Assembly: GCA_934503195.1 (NCBI GenBank)
Contig: CAKSVM010000008.1
Coordinates: 1-56,164 of the forward strand
Origin: an uncultured Eubacteriales bacterium
Lineage (GTDB): Bacteria > Bacillota > Clostridia > Oscillospirales > CAG-272
Direction: 5' to 3'
Length of the DNA: 56,164 nucleotides
A program made the translations under genes and the position numbers. Shown one piece after another: positions 43,391 to 50,524 of the stretch. How positions within the stretch are numbered: the stretch's first letter is position 1; every line of letters begins with the position of its first letter. The notes below the pieces were generated by a model, which was given only the letters and a program-made list of their open reading frames with translations, made no database searches and had not been told where the DNA came from.

Positions 43391-43912
43391 TTACGCCTCT
43401 GCGGGAACCTCTGCTCCGCCGTTTTCCTTGTCGATCTTTGCCTGAAGTACATAGCAGAGACCATAAAGAGACTTCTGAAGAGAACCGAGCATCTTTCCGA
43501 CGAGCATGGGCTTCGGCGGGATAGCAGCGAGTTCCTCAACACCCTTCTTATCAAGAACCTCTCCGTCAACGAAGCCGGCCTTGAGTTCGAAGCTTTCGAT
43601 CTTGTCCGCGTATTCCTTAAGGATCTTAGCGGGAGCGACCGGATCCTCGGTGCTGACTGCGATAGCGGTCATACCTTCGAGAACCTTCTTGAGATCGCCG
43701 TAACCAGCGGCCTCGCAAGCTCTGCCGGTCATGGTGTTCTTAACGACCGCGTATTCTACGCCTGCCTTACGAAGAGCGGCGCGGAGAGCGGTGTCGTCAG
43801 CAACGGTGATGCCCTCGTACTTAACGATAACACCCGACTGAGCGGCCTTGATCTTATCGGTAAGCTCGGCGACAGCCTGCTGCTTCTGAGTTAAAATCTT
43901 CTCACTTGGCAT
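43391..43912 (-). CDS. rplJ: 50S ribosomal protein L10
   Basis: The product is 173 residues from ATG 43912, after CCGGAGGTGAAAACA. It has the L10 pattern: KQQAVAELTDKIKAAQSGVIVKYEGITVADDTALRAALRKAGVEYAVVKNTM, MTAIAVSTEDPVAPAKIL, then the C-terminal helix that carries L7/L12 dimers. Longer in-frame readings up to 44023 extend through the leader RNA and are rejected. L10 with L7/L12 represses its own synthesis by binding the leader upstream. Neither rplK nor rplA precedes it; an AraC gene does. Confidence 0.97.
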   Translation of the reverse strand: MPSEKILTQKQQAVAELTDKIKAAQSGVIVKYEGITVADDTALRAALRKAGVEYAVVKNTMTGRACEAAGYGDLKKVLEGMTAIAVSTEDPVAPAKILKEYADKIESFELKAGFVDGEVLDKKGVEELAAIPPKPMLVGKMLGSLQKSLYGLCYVLQAKIDKENGGAEVPAEA

Positions 43913-43924
43913 TGTTTTCACCTC

Positions 43925-44095
43925 CGGAAAATAAAAATCCTTCTGTCCTGTCCGAAGACTGGAAGAAGAATCACAAATGAGCATATGCGCCGCGCCGAAA
44001 AAGCGCGAAACGGTTATTTTCACTGAAGATTCATCCTCGGCAGGGGAAACATTACCCGGGCGGAAACCGCCTTAACCTGTGGTCTTAGGACTCAA
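43925..44095 (-). ncRNA. Ribosomal protein L10 leader
   Basis: The minus-strand transcript from about 44097 contains blocks typical of Firmicute L10 leaders: GTCCTAAGACCACAGGTT, a short GC hairpin (GGCGGTTTCCGCC) and CCTGCCGAGGATGAA, then a longer structured region before the rplJ ribosome-binding site. L10-(L12) complexes bind such leaders to limit rplJ-rplL expression. The block order and the position make this firm even without a folding run. Confidence 0.85.
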
Positions 44096-44103
44096 CATAT
44101 GAT

Positions 44104-44132
44104 ATTATACCACAGGATTCCGGATTTGTCAA
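44104..44132 (-). promoter_or_regulatory. Consensus promoter of rplJ-rplL
   Basis: On the minus strand TTGACA (44132-44127), a 17-base spacer ending TGTGG, and TATAAT (44109-44104). The start would be near 44097, at the head of the L10 leader. Confidence 0.9.
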
Positions 44133-44161
44133 GGGGTTTTCGAAATAAAATTCGATTTTTT

Positions 44162-44968
44162 TCAGAAGTTTTTTCTGAATTCATACGGTGTCATCCCGAC
44201 CTCGCGCCGAAAGGTGCTGGAAAAATGCGAATCGGACGAAAATCCGAGCAGATTTCCGATCTCGCCCGACGTCTTTCCGGTCGTGAGAAGCAGATGCTTC
44301 GCAATCGTGATCTTCTTGTCCATCATGTAGCGGAAGGGCGTTTTCCCGACCGATTTCTTGAAAAGCCGCTCAAAATACACGCCGTTCAGATGTAACATCG
44401 CCGAAAACTCGGCCAGCGTGTAAATCCGCCCCGGCGACGCGTCGATCATCTCCATCGCCCGCGCTACCTCTGGCGGGAGCTTTCGCGAAACCGACGCCCC
44501 GACAGGTTCCTTCCTTAATAAAGCGATCACCTCGAAAAGCTTCGCGAAGATCATAAAATCGCCGCGTTCGGGCGAAAGCGCAACTCCGTGCGGCTGGGGA
44601 TCCTCGCCCGCCGCCTTTATAAGCTCCGAAAAAATCCTCTCCATTTCGGAAAGCGCGGACAATTTCATCGCGACCGGGAACGTGTCAAGCTCGCGGCAGA
44701 TTCCGCAGTCGATCGGCGCGACATGGATGTAGGCGCATCTGTAGGGCACGCCGCACCATCGCGTCATCCCCGGCTTCGAGACTACGAAAAGCCCCGGCGC
44801 GATTTTATGATCCGCGCCGTCGATATGAAGCACGCCGCCCGCTTCGAGCGTGAACTCCAGCTCGTAGAAGGCGGTCACGCGCCGATCGGTTTCGCCGCGC
44901 TGACGGTAGAGCGACGAGTCATAGATCCCGACGCCGATCACCGCCGGGAGTATGCAGCTGTTTTCCAT
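44162..44968 (-). CDS. AraC family transcriptional regulator
   Basis: This 268-residue protein has an N-terminal cupin-like sensor (about 25-95, GGVLHIDGADHKIAPGLFVVSKPGM) and a C-terminal AraC DNA-binding domain (about 170-268). That domain shows RIYTLAEFSAMLHLNGVYFERLFKKSVGKTPFRYMM, then SGEIGNLLGFSSDSHFSSTFRREVGMTPYEFR. It is divergent from the GH16 gene across 127 bases that contain a 10-base direct repeat, so it probably controls GH16 and the genes after it, and perhaps itself. The inducer is not known. Sensor and DNA-binding domains are intact. Confidence 0.87.
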   Translation of the reverse strand: MENSCILPAVIGVGIYDSSLYRQRGETDRRVTAFYELEFTLEAGGVLHIDGADHKIAPGLFVVSKPGMTRWCGVPYRCAYIHVAPIDCGICRELDTFPVAMKLSALSEMERIFSELIKAAGEDPQPHGVALSPERGDFMIFAKLFEVIALLRKEPVGASVSRKLPPEVARAMEMIDASPGRIYTLAEFSAMLHLNGVYFERLFKKSVGKTPFRYMMDKKITIAKHLLLTTGKTSGEIGNLLGFSSDSHFSSTFRREVGMTPYEFRKNF

Positions 44969-44982
44969 AAAAGTATAGATCC

Positions 44983-45051
44983 TGACATTATAAGTTTCGA
45001 TTTCGTATTGAATCGTCCGGAAAAGTGTGGTATACTGTATATGACATTATA
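44983..45051 (+). promoter_or_regulatory. Direct repeat TGACATTATA, candidate AraC operators
   Basis: TGACATTATA occurs at 44983-44992 and again at 45042-45051 in the same orientation, 59 bases start to start. One copy includes the minus-strand -10 for the AraC gene; the other lies just after the GH16 promoter. Paired direct half-sites flanking a promoter are typical of AraC-type control. Confidence 0.5.
45008..45036 (+). promoter_or_regulatory. Promoter of the GH16 gene
   Basis: TTGAAT (45008-45013), a 17-base spacer ending TGTGG, and TATACT (45031-45036). The weak -35 suits an activator-dependent promoter. Confidence 0.75.
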
Positions 45052-45095
45052 GCACATCCGCGAAGAAAAGTCAATATTTCAAAAGGAGAAAATCC

Positions 45096-45932
45096 ATGCA
45101 AAAATACGAAATCAAGGATCACGTCCCGAGTTTCCTCCCGGACGGCAAGAAATGGAAGCTCGTCTGGAGCGACGAATTCGACGGAACCGAGCTTGACCGC
45201 TCGAAATGGGACTACCGCCTAAACATGATGGGCAACCGCCACAAAACGTGGAGCGACGAGGGCGTGACGCTCGACGGCAACTCGAACGCCGTCTTCACCG
45301 TCTTCGAAAAGGACGGCGAAATCTGCTCCTCCCAGCTTCAGACCGGATACAATTTCATGGACAATCCGTCCCCGAAGGACGAAAAGCGCGCGACCTTCGA
45401 CTCGGGTCTCTGCTGGACGATCGGAAAGCTAAAAGACAGCCTGTACACGAAGAAATTCGGCTATTTCGAGTGCCGCTGCAAGCTCCAGAAAAAGCCGGGC
45501 TGGTGGTCGGCGTTCTGGATCCAGTCTCCGGTCATCGGCTCTACCCTCCACCCCGAGACGTCAGGCGTCGAGATCGACGTCATGGAGTCCTTTAAGCCGG
45601 GCGAGGTGATAAATCACTGCCTGCATTTCGCGGGCTACGGCGAGGACCGCGTTTCAAACGCGTACGGCGAGGGCGCGAAGGGACTCGACCTTGACGAATA
45701 CCACACCTTCGCGGTCGACTGGGACGAGACGGGGTACACATTCTACATCGACGGAAAAGAGGACGGCCGCGCCGAGAGATACGTCTCGGAGGTTCCGGAA
45801 TTCATCCTGATCACGACCGAGGTGAACGGCTACCGTTCGGCGGCGCACAAACCGACCGAGGAAGCGAAAAAGGCGGTCGGAGACAAATTCATCGTCGATT
45901 ATGTCAGAGTCTTCGAAGGAACCAAGGAGTAA
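45096..45932 (+). CDS. Glycoside hydrolase family 16 protein (beta-glucanase/laminarinase-like)
   Basis: The 278-residue protein has the GH16 catalytic signature SGVEIDVMESF, with the two Glu residues as nucleophile and acid/base and the Asp between them. WKLVWSDEFDGTELDRSKWDY near the start, YFECRCKLQKKPGWWSAFWIQSP, and a C-terminal VDYVRVFEG complete the jelly-roll. Such enzymes cut beta-1,3 or mixed-linkage glucans, agars or related galactans. No signal peptide is visible, which is unusual for an endo-acting GH16. The start has AAAAGGAGAAAATCC before it. The M14-like gene follows after 3 bases. Confidence 0.87.
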   Translation: MQKYEIKDHVPSFLPDGKKWKLVWSDEFDGTELDRSKWDYRLNMMGNRHKTWSDEGVTLDGNSNAVFTVFEKDGEICSSQLQTGYNFMDNPSPKDEKRATFDSGLCWTIGKLKDSLYTKKFGYFECRCKLQKKPGWWSAFWIQSPVIGSTLHPETSGVEIDVMESFKPGEVINHCLHFAGYGEDRVSNAYGEGAKGLDLDEYHTFAVDWDETGYTFYIDGKEDGRAERYVSEVPEFILITTEVNGYRSAAHKPTEEAKKAVGDKFIVDYVRVFEGTKE

Positions 45933-45935
45933 AAA

Positions 45936-46997
45936 ATGATCATCAACGACGCGTTTGAGTGCGGAAACATCCGTGTCATCTCGCGGACCGACGAAAAAAT
46001 CGTCATCGATCAGGACTGCCACAACGGCGACCCGGCGTATTTCTACTGGGCGTTCAAGGTCATCCGCGAGGCTTCCGACCGTCCCGGGAGAGTCAGATTC
46101 GAGTTCCCCGGAACCGCGCTGAAAATGGGAGACTTCGGAGCCGCGAAAAGCTTTGACCTTGTGAACTGGGAGTGGACGGGAACGACCGAAAACAACGGAT
46201 TTTCCTATGATTTTAGTTCATCCGACCGCGAGCTTTACTTCGCGTTCTGCTTTGTCTACACGCCGACAAGACTTAAAAATTTCCTCGCGGAGAGCGGAAT
46301 AACGCCAAAAGTTTTCACGAAGAGCCGCAAGGGGCGCGACGTTCCCTGCTTCACGCTCGGAGACGGCGAGAAGCTCGTCGTCTTCACATCGCGCCACCAC
46401 GCCTGCGAGTCGACCGGAACCTTCGTGATGGAAGGAATCGCGAAGGCCTGCCTGAAAAATCCGCTTCCGGGATACAGATTTCTCTTCGTCCCCTTCGTCG
46501 ACCTTGACGGCGTGATCGACGGCGACGCGGGCAAGAACCGACTTCCCTTCGACCACAACCGCGACTACCGCGACGAGGCCGCGATTTTTCCCGAAACGGC
46601 GAAGTTAAAGGAGATCGCGAAAAGCCGTCCGACCGCGGCCTTCGACCTCCACGCGCCGTGGATCAAGGGACGCGAACACGACACGGTCTACTTTCTGCGC
46701 GGCCCCGAGAACAAATACATGGCCGGGATCAGCGAGAGATTAAAGACGCTGACGGCGGCCGATCCCGACTGCTTCACCTACACGGGCGAGTGGGATTTTC
46801 CCTACGGCGTCGAGTGGAACGAGTCGGACAAACCGAACATGATGAATTACTTTCTCAGATATTCGCCGATCGACTTCGCCTTCACGGTCGAGATGAGCTA
46901 TTTCGGCACGCCGGAGAATCGTTTCACGGCCGAAAGAGTCGTGAGATTCGGCGAGAGGTTCTACGAGGCGGTTTGCGGGGTGCTTGAGGGGAAGTGA
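45936..46997 (+). CDS. M14 zinc carboxypeptidase-like protein
   Basis: The 353-residue protein has an N-terminal beta-sandwich (about 1-125), like the domain before the catalytic part in cytosolic carboxypeptidases, then an M14-type domain. Zinc ligands appear in SRHHACESTGTF (HxxE) and FDLHAPW (His), with a probable catalytic Glu in FTVEMSYFGTPEN. VDLDGVIDGDAGKNRLPFDHNRDY corresponds to the substrate-binding segment. It has no signal peptide. It starts 3 bases after GH16, whose stop region includes its ribosome-binding site, so both are made together. The substrate is unknown; the pairing with a glycanase hints at a glycan or glycopeptide conjugate, which is speculation. Confidence 0.75.
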   Translation: MIINDAFECGNIRVISRTDEKIVIDQDCHNGDPAYFYWAFKVIREASDRPGRVRFEFPGTALKMGDFGAAKSFDLVNWEWTGTTENNGFSYDFSSSDRELYFAFCFVYTPTRLKNFLAESGITPKVFTKSRKGRDVPCFTLGDGEKLVVFTSRHHACESTGTFVMEGIAKACLKNPLPGYRFLFVPFVDLDGVIDGDAGKNRLPFDHNRDYRDEAAIFPETAKLKEIAKSRPTAAFDLHAPWIKGREHDTVYFLRGPENKYMAGISERLKTLTAADPDCFTYTGEWDFPYGVEWNESDKPNMMNYFLRYSPIDFAFTVEMSYFGTPENRFTAERVVRFGERFYEAVCGVLEGK

Positions 46998-47069
46998 TTC
47001 GCGGGCTCAAAAAATCTCACATCAAAATGTAAAAGCGCGACCGACGTGCCAAAAAGTCAGGAGGAACCC

Positions 47070-48512
47070 ATGAAAAAAAAGTTATGTTTACTGCTAGCGA
47101 TGCTCCTTGTCCTTTCTCCCGCGGTCTCCTGCGGCGAAGAAAATATTCCGGAAGAAACTACGCCTGAGGTCACCGGGACGACCTCGGACGAACCACACGC
47201 TTACACACTTTTCGAAGGCCTTCCGGAGAAAGATTTCGGCGGAACGGAATTCCGGATTCTTGTCCGCGAACACCTTGTGAACGATTTTCTCCCCGAGACT
47301 CAGACCGGAGACGTCCTGACCGACGCGCTCTACAAGCGCAAGGAAGCGGTCGAGGAGCGTTTCAAGGTTAAAATTGTCTACACGCCGATCGGCGGACGCT
47401 GGGGAAACCGGAGCGAATTCACGACAACCGTCCGCTCGTCGGTCATGAGCGGCAGCGGCGACTTCGATCTCATCGAGGCAAACTCCGCTTATGTCGGTGA
47501 TCTTTTCGGCGAGAACATCTTCGAAAATCTCCACGAGATCAAGAATCTCCGGCTCGAAAAAAGCTGGTGGTCAGAGCTGATCGTAGACAGTCTGACCGTG
47601 AACGGAAAGCTCTTCGCAATAACCGGCGACATCTCGATGACCCTTTTCGACTACCTCCACGTGATTTTCTTCAATAAAGACCTGATGGATCAGTACGGGA
47701 TGGAGTATCCGTACGAAATGGTCCGGAACGGCACGTGGACGATCGATAAACTGCTCGGGATGATAAAGGACAAGGGAACAAACCTTGACGGCGAGGAACC
47801 TGATAGAAAATATGGAATGACGGTCTGGGACACGCTTTCAATGGATAATCTTCTTACCGCGTTCGGCGTCCCGCGCACAAAGACCGACAAAAGCGGAAAA
47901 ATCGAGTTCGACATCGTGAACGAAAAGTCGGTCGCGGTGTGGGAGATCGCAAACTCAATCTGGCGCGATAATCCCGACGTAAACCGCACGGGCGGCGACA
48001 ATTACACCGGCGCGCTGAAAAAATTCTATGACGGACAGTCGATCTTTCATCTGACATGGCTTACCGACGCGAAATCGCTCCGCGATAAGACACTCGACTA
48101 CGGAATTCTTCCGTATCCGAAATATGATGAGTCTCAGGAAAATTATTTCACTGGCGCGCGTGACGGACACTCGATGTTCTGCATCCCGATCGACGCGCAG
48201 GACAAGGATTTTTCGGGACTCATAACCGAGGCAATCTGTGAGGCAGGCGCGCTGTACGTCCGCCCGGCATATATTGAAAAGACTCTGAACAGCAAGCTTG
48301 CGCGCGACGACGACTCGGTCGAAATGCTCGGAATAATCCGCGACACCGCGACAATGGAATTTGCGCTCGAATACGCGATTCAGAATGATTACGGCGGCAT
48401 GGCGATGCGTCAGAGCGTCCTTCACGGTACGCCGATAACGACATGGTGGGCGCAGAATAAATCGGCCTGTGAAGCGTCTTTCGAGGAGTTCATGAAAGCT
48501 TACGAAAACTGA
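47070..48512 (+). CDS. Extracellular solute-binding lipoprotein
   Basis: The 480-residue protein has lipobox PAVSC with Cys21 and a large binding domain: GGTEFRILVREH, YKRKEAVEERFKVKIVYTP, GDFDLIEANSAYVGDLF, and YGILPYPKYDESQENYFTGARDG. The same landmarks appear in the protein at 38375, so the two are paralogs. ABC permeases and an import ATPase are missing nearby. ATG 47070 follows AGGAGGAACCC; a GTG at 47046 lacks a site. It follows the M14-like gene by 72 bases on the same strand and may belong to the GH16 operon, bringing in its products. Confidence 0.84.
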   Translation: MKKKLCLLLAMLLVLSPAVSCGEENIPEETTPEVTGTTSDEPHAYTLFEGLPEKDFGGTEFRILVREHLVNDFLPETQTGDVLTDALYKRKEAVEERFKVKIVYTPIGGRWGNRSEFTTTVRSSVMSGSGDFDLIEANSAYVGDLFGENIFENLHEIKNLRLEKSWWSELIVDSLTVNGKLFAITGDISMTLFDYLHVIFFNKDLMDQYGMEYPYEMVRNGTWTIDKLLGMIKDKGTNLDGEEPDRKYGMTVWDTLSMDNLLTAFGVPRTKTDKSGKIEFDIVNEKSVAVWEIANSIWRDNPDVNRTGGDNYTGALKKFYDGQSIFHLTWLTDAKSLRDKTLDYGILPYPKYDESQENYFTGARDGHSMFCIPIDAQDKDFSGLITEAICEAGALYVRPAYIEKTLNSKLARDDDSVEMLGIIRDTATMEFALEYAIQNDYGGMAMRQSVLHGTPITTWWAQNKSACEASFEEFMKAYEN

Positions 48513-48654
48513 CACCGGAAAATCGCGGGATCAGAAACATGCGCCACGCCATTCGCTCGTCAAGACGGTGAAGCGCGTCAATCTCCGGCCGCCGATGAAA
48601 AATCAGCGGATTCCCCGCCCGATCGCTCCGGCGCAGGGAATCCGTCGATAAAAC

Positions 48655-49359
48655 TTACTCCAGAATCACCGCGCCGCCGACGTCGGTCAGCTCGCCGTCA
48701 AGCTCGATGATCTCGTACCCGCGCGCCGCGCAGAAATCCTTCACCTCACGCGAAAAATTCCCTGGCAGAGAGCCGAAAAACACGGCTCTCCGCCTTTTTT
48801 CGTCGACAAACGACGCGCCGCCGATGAAGCCGTATTCGCATTCTTCGAGCTTTATCCCGCCCACCGGGATGACAAGCAGCTCAACCGAGCCGACGCACGC
48901 CGCGCGGATCGCCTTCGAAAGTCCCCTGTCGGCCGTGATCACGGCGTTCCCGAGCCGCGCCGCCGCGCATTTCGCGTAGCCCTGCTTTACGTTCACAAGG
49001 TCGAACCCGGCGTCGCGCGCGAGAGTCTTCACGTCCTCAGAAAGGCTCGCGAGCCGCCCGAAAAGCTTATTTCCGACCGAAAGCGCGTTCAGGCACACAT
49101 CCCCCGGATATCCGCCGCGCGGAGCCTCAGACGCGATTCTGAGCCGTCCGGAAAGGATTCTTACCGCTCTTTCCGGCAGATTTTCCGCCGCCCCGCGCGG
49201 CAGAAGGAAGCGGCCGCTGACCTCGCAGATCAGTGTGTCGGCGTGATCCGCGACGATCTCATTAAGCCCGGAAAGCCCTTCAAGCGGAACCGGGTCGTAT
49301 CCGGCCGCGCGAAGGCTGTCCGCGAACCGGTCGTATCCTCTTCTTCCTATAATAACCAT
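48655..49359 (-). CDS. DUF6873-like GME-fold protein
   Basis: This 234-residue protein has no signal peptide or membrane helix. Characteristic stretches are VNVKQGYAKCAAARLGNAVITADRGL, GFIGGASFVDEKRRRAVFFGSLPGN and the C-terminal LTDVGGAVIL. These resemble the arginine-deiminase-like (GME-fold) DUF6873 group, a conserved clostridial family without a known reaction. In place of the amidinotransferase Cys-His-Glu set I see Cys in YAKCAAARLG and acidic residues in the glycine-rich loops, so catalysis is uncertain. It lies 59 bases after rpmB on the same strand, beyond a terminator. Its ATG has a weak ribosome-binding site. Confidence 0.65.
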   Translation of the reverse strand: MVIIGRRGYDRFADSLRAAGYDPVPLEGLSGLNEIVADHADTLICEVSGRFLLPRGAAENLPERAVRILSGRLRIASEAPRGGYPGDVCLNALSVGNKLFGRLASLSEDVKTLARDAGFDLVNVKQGYAKCAAARLGNAVITADRGLSKAIRAACVGSVELLVIPVGGIKLEECEYGFIGGASFVDEKRRRAVFFGSLPGNFSREVKDFCAARGYEIIELDGELTDVGGAVILE

Positions 49360-49370
49360 TTTTCCTAAAA

Positions 49371-49398
49371 CAAAACCGATGTACGGACGTACATCGGT
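49371..49398 (-). terminator. Terminator of rpmB
   Basis: Minus-strand ACCGATGTAC, loop GTCC, GTACATCGGT (49398-49375), then TTTTGTTTT. It lies 20 bases after the rpmB stop. Confidence 0.8.
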
Positions 49399-49417
49399 CT
49401 GTTTGTTTTCTGATCGC

Positions 49418-49606
49418 TCAGACGGCTCTGGTGACTTTACCGGAGCGCAGGCAGCGGGAGCATACGTTGACGGTCTTGGGAGTACCGTTGACGATAGCCT
49501 TTACCTTTCTGATGTTGGGCTTCCAGGTTCTGTTGGTCTTACGGTTCGAGTGAGAAACAGCGAGACCGAACTGAACGGACTTTCCACAAATACTGCACTT
49601 TGCCAT
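49418..49606 (-). CDS. rpmB: 50S ribosomal protein L28
   Basis: The 62-residue sequence is a typical L28: MAKCSICGKSVQFGLAVSHSN, then TNRTWKPNIRKVK and NVCSRCLRSGKV. Cysteines at 4, 7 and in CSRC near the end are the zinc-ribbon type of L28. The protein is near the exit tunnel of the large subunit. GGAGGTAAAAAATC precedes the ATG. It is a single-gene transcript with its own promoter and terminator. Confidence 0.97.
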   Translation of the reverse strand: MAKCSICGKSVQFGLAVSHSNRKTNRTWKPNIRKVKAIVNGTPKTVNVCSRCLRSGKVTRAV

Positions 49607-49682
49607 GATTTTTTACCTCCTGAGTCGCGCGTTCGGTTGCCCTAATGGCGCGCAACATAGTTATTTCACGATTAACAGAACT

Positions 49683-49711
49683 ATTATACCACACATTCGC
49701 GATAATTGCAA
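49683..49711 (-). promoter_or_regulatory. Promoter of rpmB
   Basis: On the minus strand TTGCAA (49711-49706), a 17-base spacer ending TGTGG, and TATAAT (49688-49683), about 77 bases before the ATG. Confidence 0.85.
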
Positions 49712-49752
49712 TAGGTTTCGCAAAAAAAGTTGAAAATATTTTTTTAACTTTT

Positions 49753-50511
49753 TCAGACCTCGGTATATTCACCGGGTTTCAGCAGCTTAAGCGGCGCGGA
49801 GAATTTCTTCGCGGAGTAAATGATCCACTCGTCCGGGCATCCGTTCGCCTCGTAAAGATCGTGATGCCCCGGGATGAAGACCTTCGCCCCGCAGCTCGAC
49901 GCGAGAATCGCCGCCTCGTTCGAGTCGAGATTTCCGATTATGTTCCGCGCCGTCCGGAAATAGTCGCGGCCGTTCACAGGCAGGAACATCACGTCCGGCT
50001 TCGCTTCGACAAGCGTCTCCAGAAGCCCGTCGTACATCGACATATCGCCGCCGAAGAAGAATTTCTTCCCCTCGGACTCTATCATATAGGAAAGCTCGTT
50101 GTAATCGCCGTCCATCGTGTGAAGCTCGGTGTGGGCGCAGGGGATCGGCGTGATCGTGACCCCGGCGAGTCGGAACGGCTCGCCCCAAGTCGCCGGAGCC
50201 GGCGCGCGCATCGGCGTCGGGTTTCCGTTTATCGAGCGGATGATTCCGGCACTCGGCGCGGGAACAAGCGTGAAGGAACGTCTTCTGAGTCTGTAGAAGG
50301 GTTCGAGCGACTTTTTGTCAAGGTGGTCGCCATGCGGATGCGAGATAACGATGACGTCGGGCAAAAGCTCGCAGAGTGTCGTCGGCGCGGGATATTTGCG
50401 GACGCTCTCCATCGGCTTGTCGACCGAATCCGAGAGGTACGGATCGGTCACAATCGTGAGTCCGTCAGTCTCGATCGCGCAGCACATCTGACCAAGATAA
50501 GTGATTTTCAT
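49753..50511 (-). CDS. Metallo-beta-lactamase fold hydrolase (UlaG-like)
   Basis: The 252-residue protein has the metal-binding HxHxDH motif in SHPHGDHLD, a later His in PIPCAHTELH, Asp in FFFGGDMSMYDG and His in PGHHDLYEANG. That set and the length match UlaG/L-ascorbate-6-phosphate-lactonase-like hydrolases. No ascorbate or phosphotransferase genes are nearby, so the substrate is not shown. It lies 13 bases after the DUF4445 gene on the same strand with GAAAGGACAAACAA before the ATG, and is probably the last gene of that operon. Confidence 0.85.
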   Translation of the reverse strand: MKITYLGQMCCAIETDGLTIVTDPYLSDSVDKPMESVRKYPAPTTLCELLPDVIVISHPHGDHLDKKSLEPFYRLRRRSFTLVPAPSAGIIRSINGNPTPMRAPAPATWGEPFRLAGVTITPIPCAHTELHTMDGDYNELSYMIESEGKKFFFGGDMSMYDGLLETLVEAKPDVMFLPVNGRDYFRTARNIIGNLDSNEAAILASSCGAKVFIPGHHDLYEANGCPDEWIIYSAKKFSAPLKLLKPGEYTEV

Positions 50512-50524
50512 TTGTTTGTCCTTT

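Noticed and set aside
48607..48644. CGGATTCCC / GGGAATCCG inverted repeat after the second binding protein as a terminator
   Set aside because: The loop is about 20 bases and there is no T run.
50443..50452. ATCGGTCACA in the MBL gene as part of the array
   Set aside because: It encodes the IVTDPYL segment usual for this enzyme family, so protein constraint explains it; it is left out of the count of eight.
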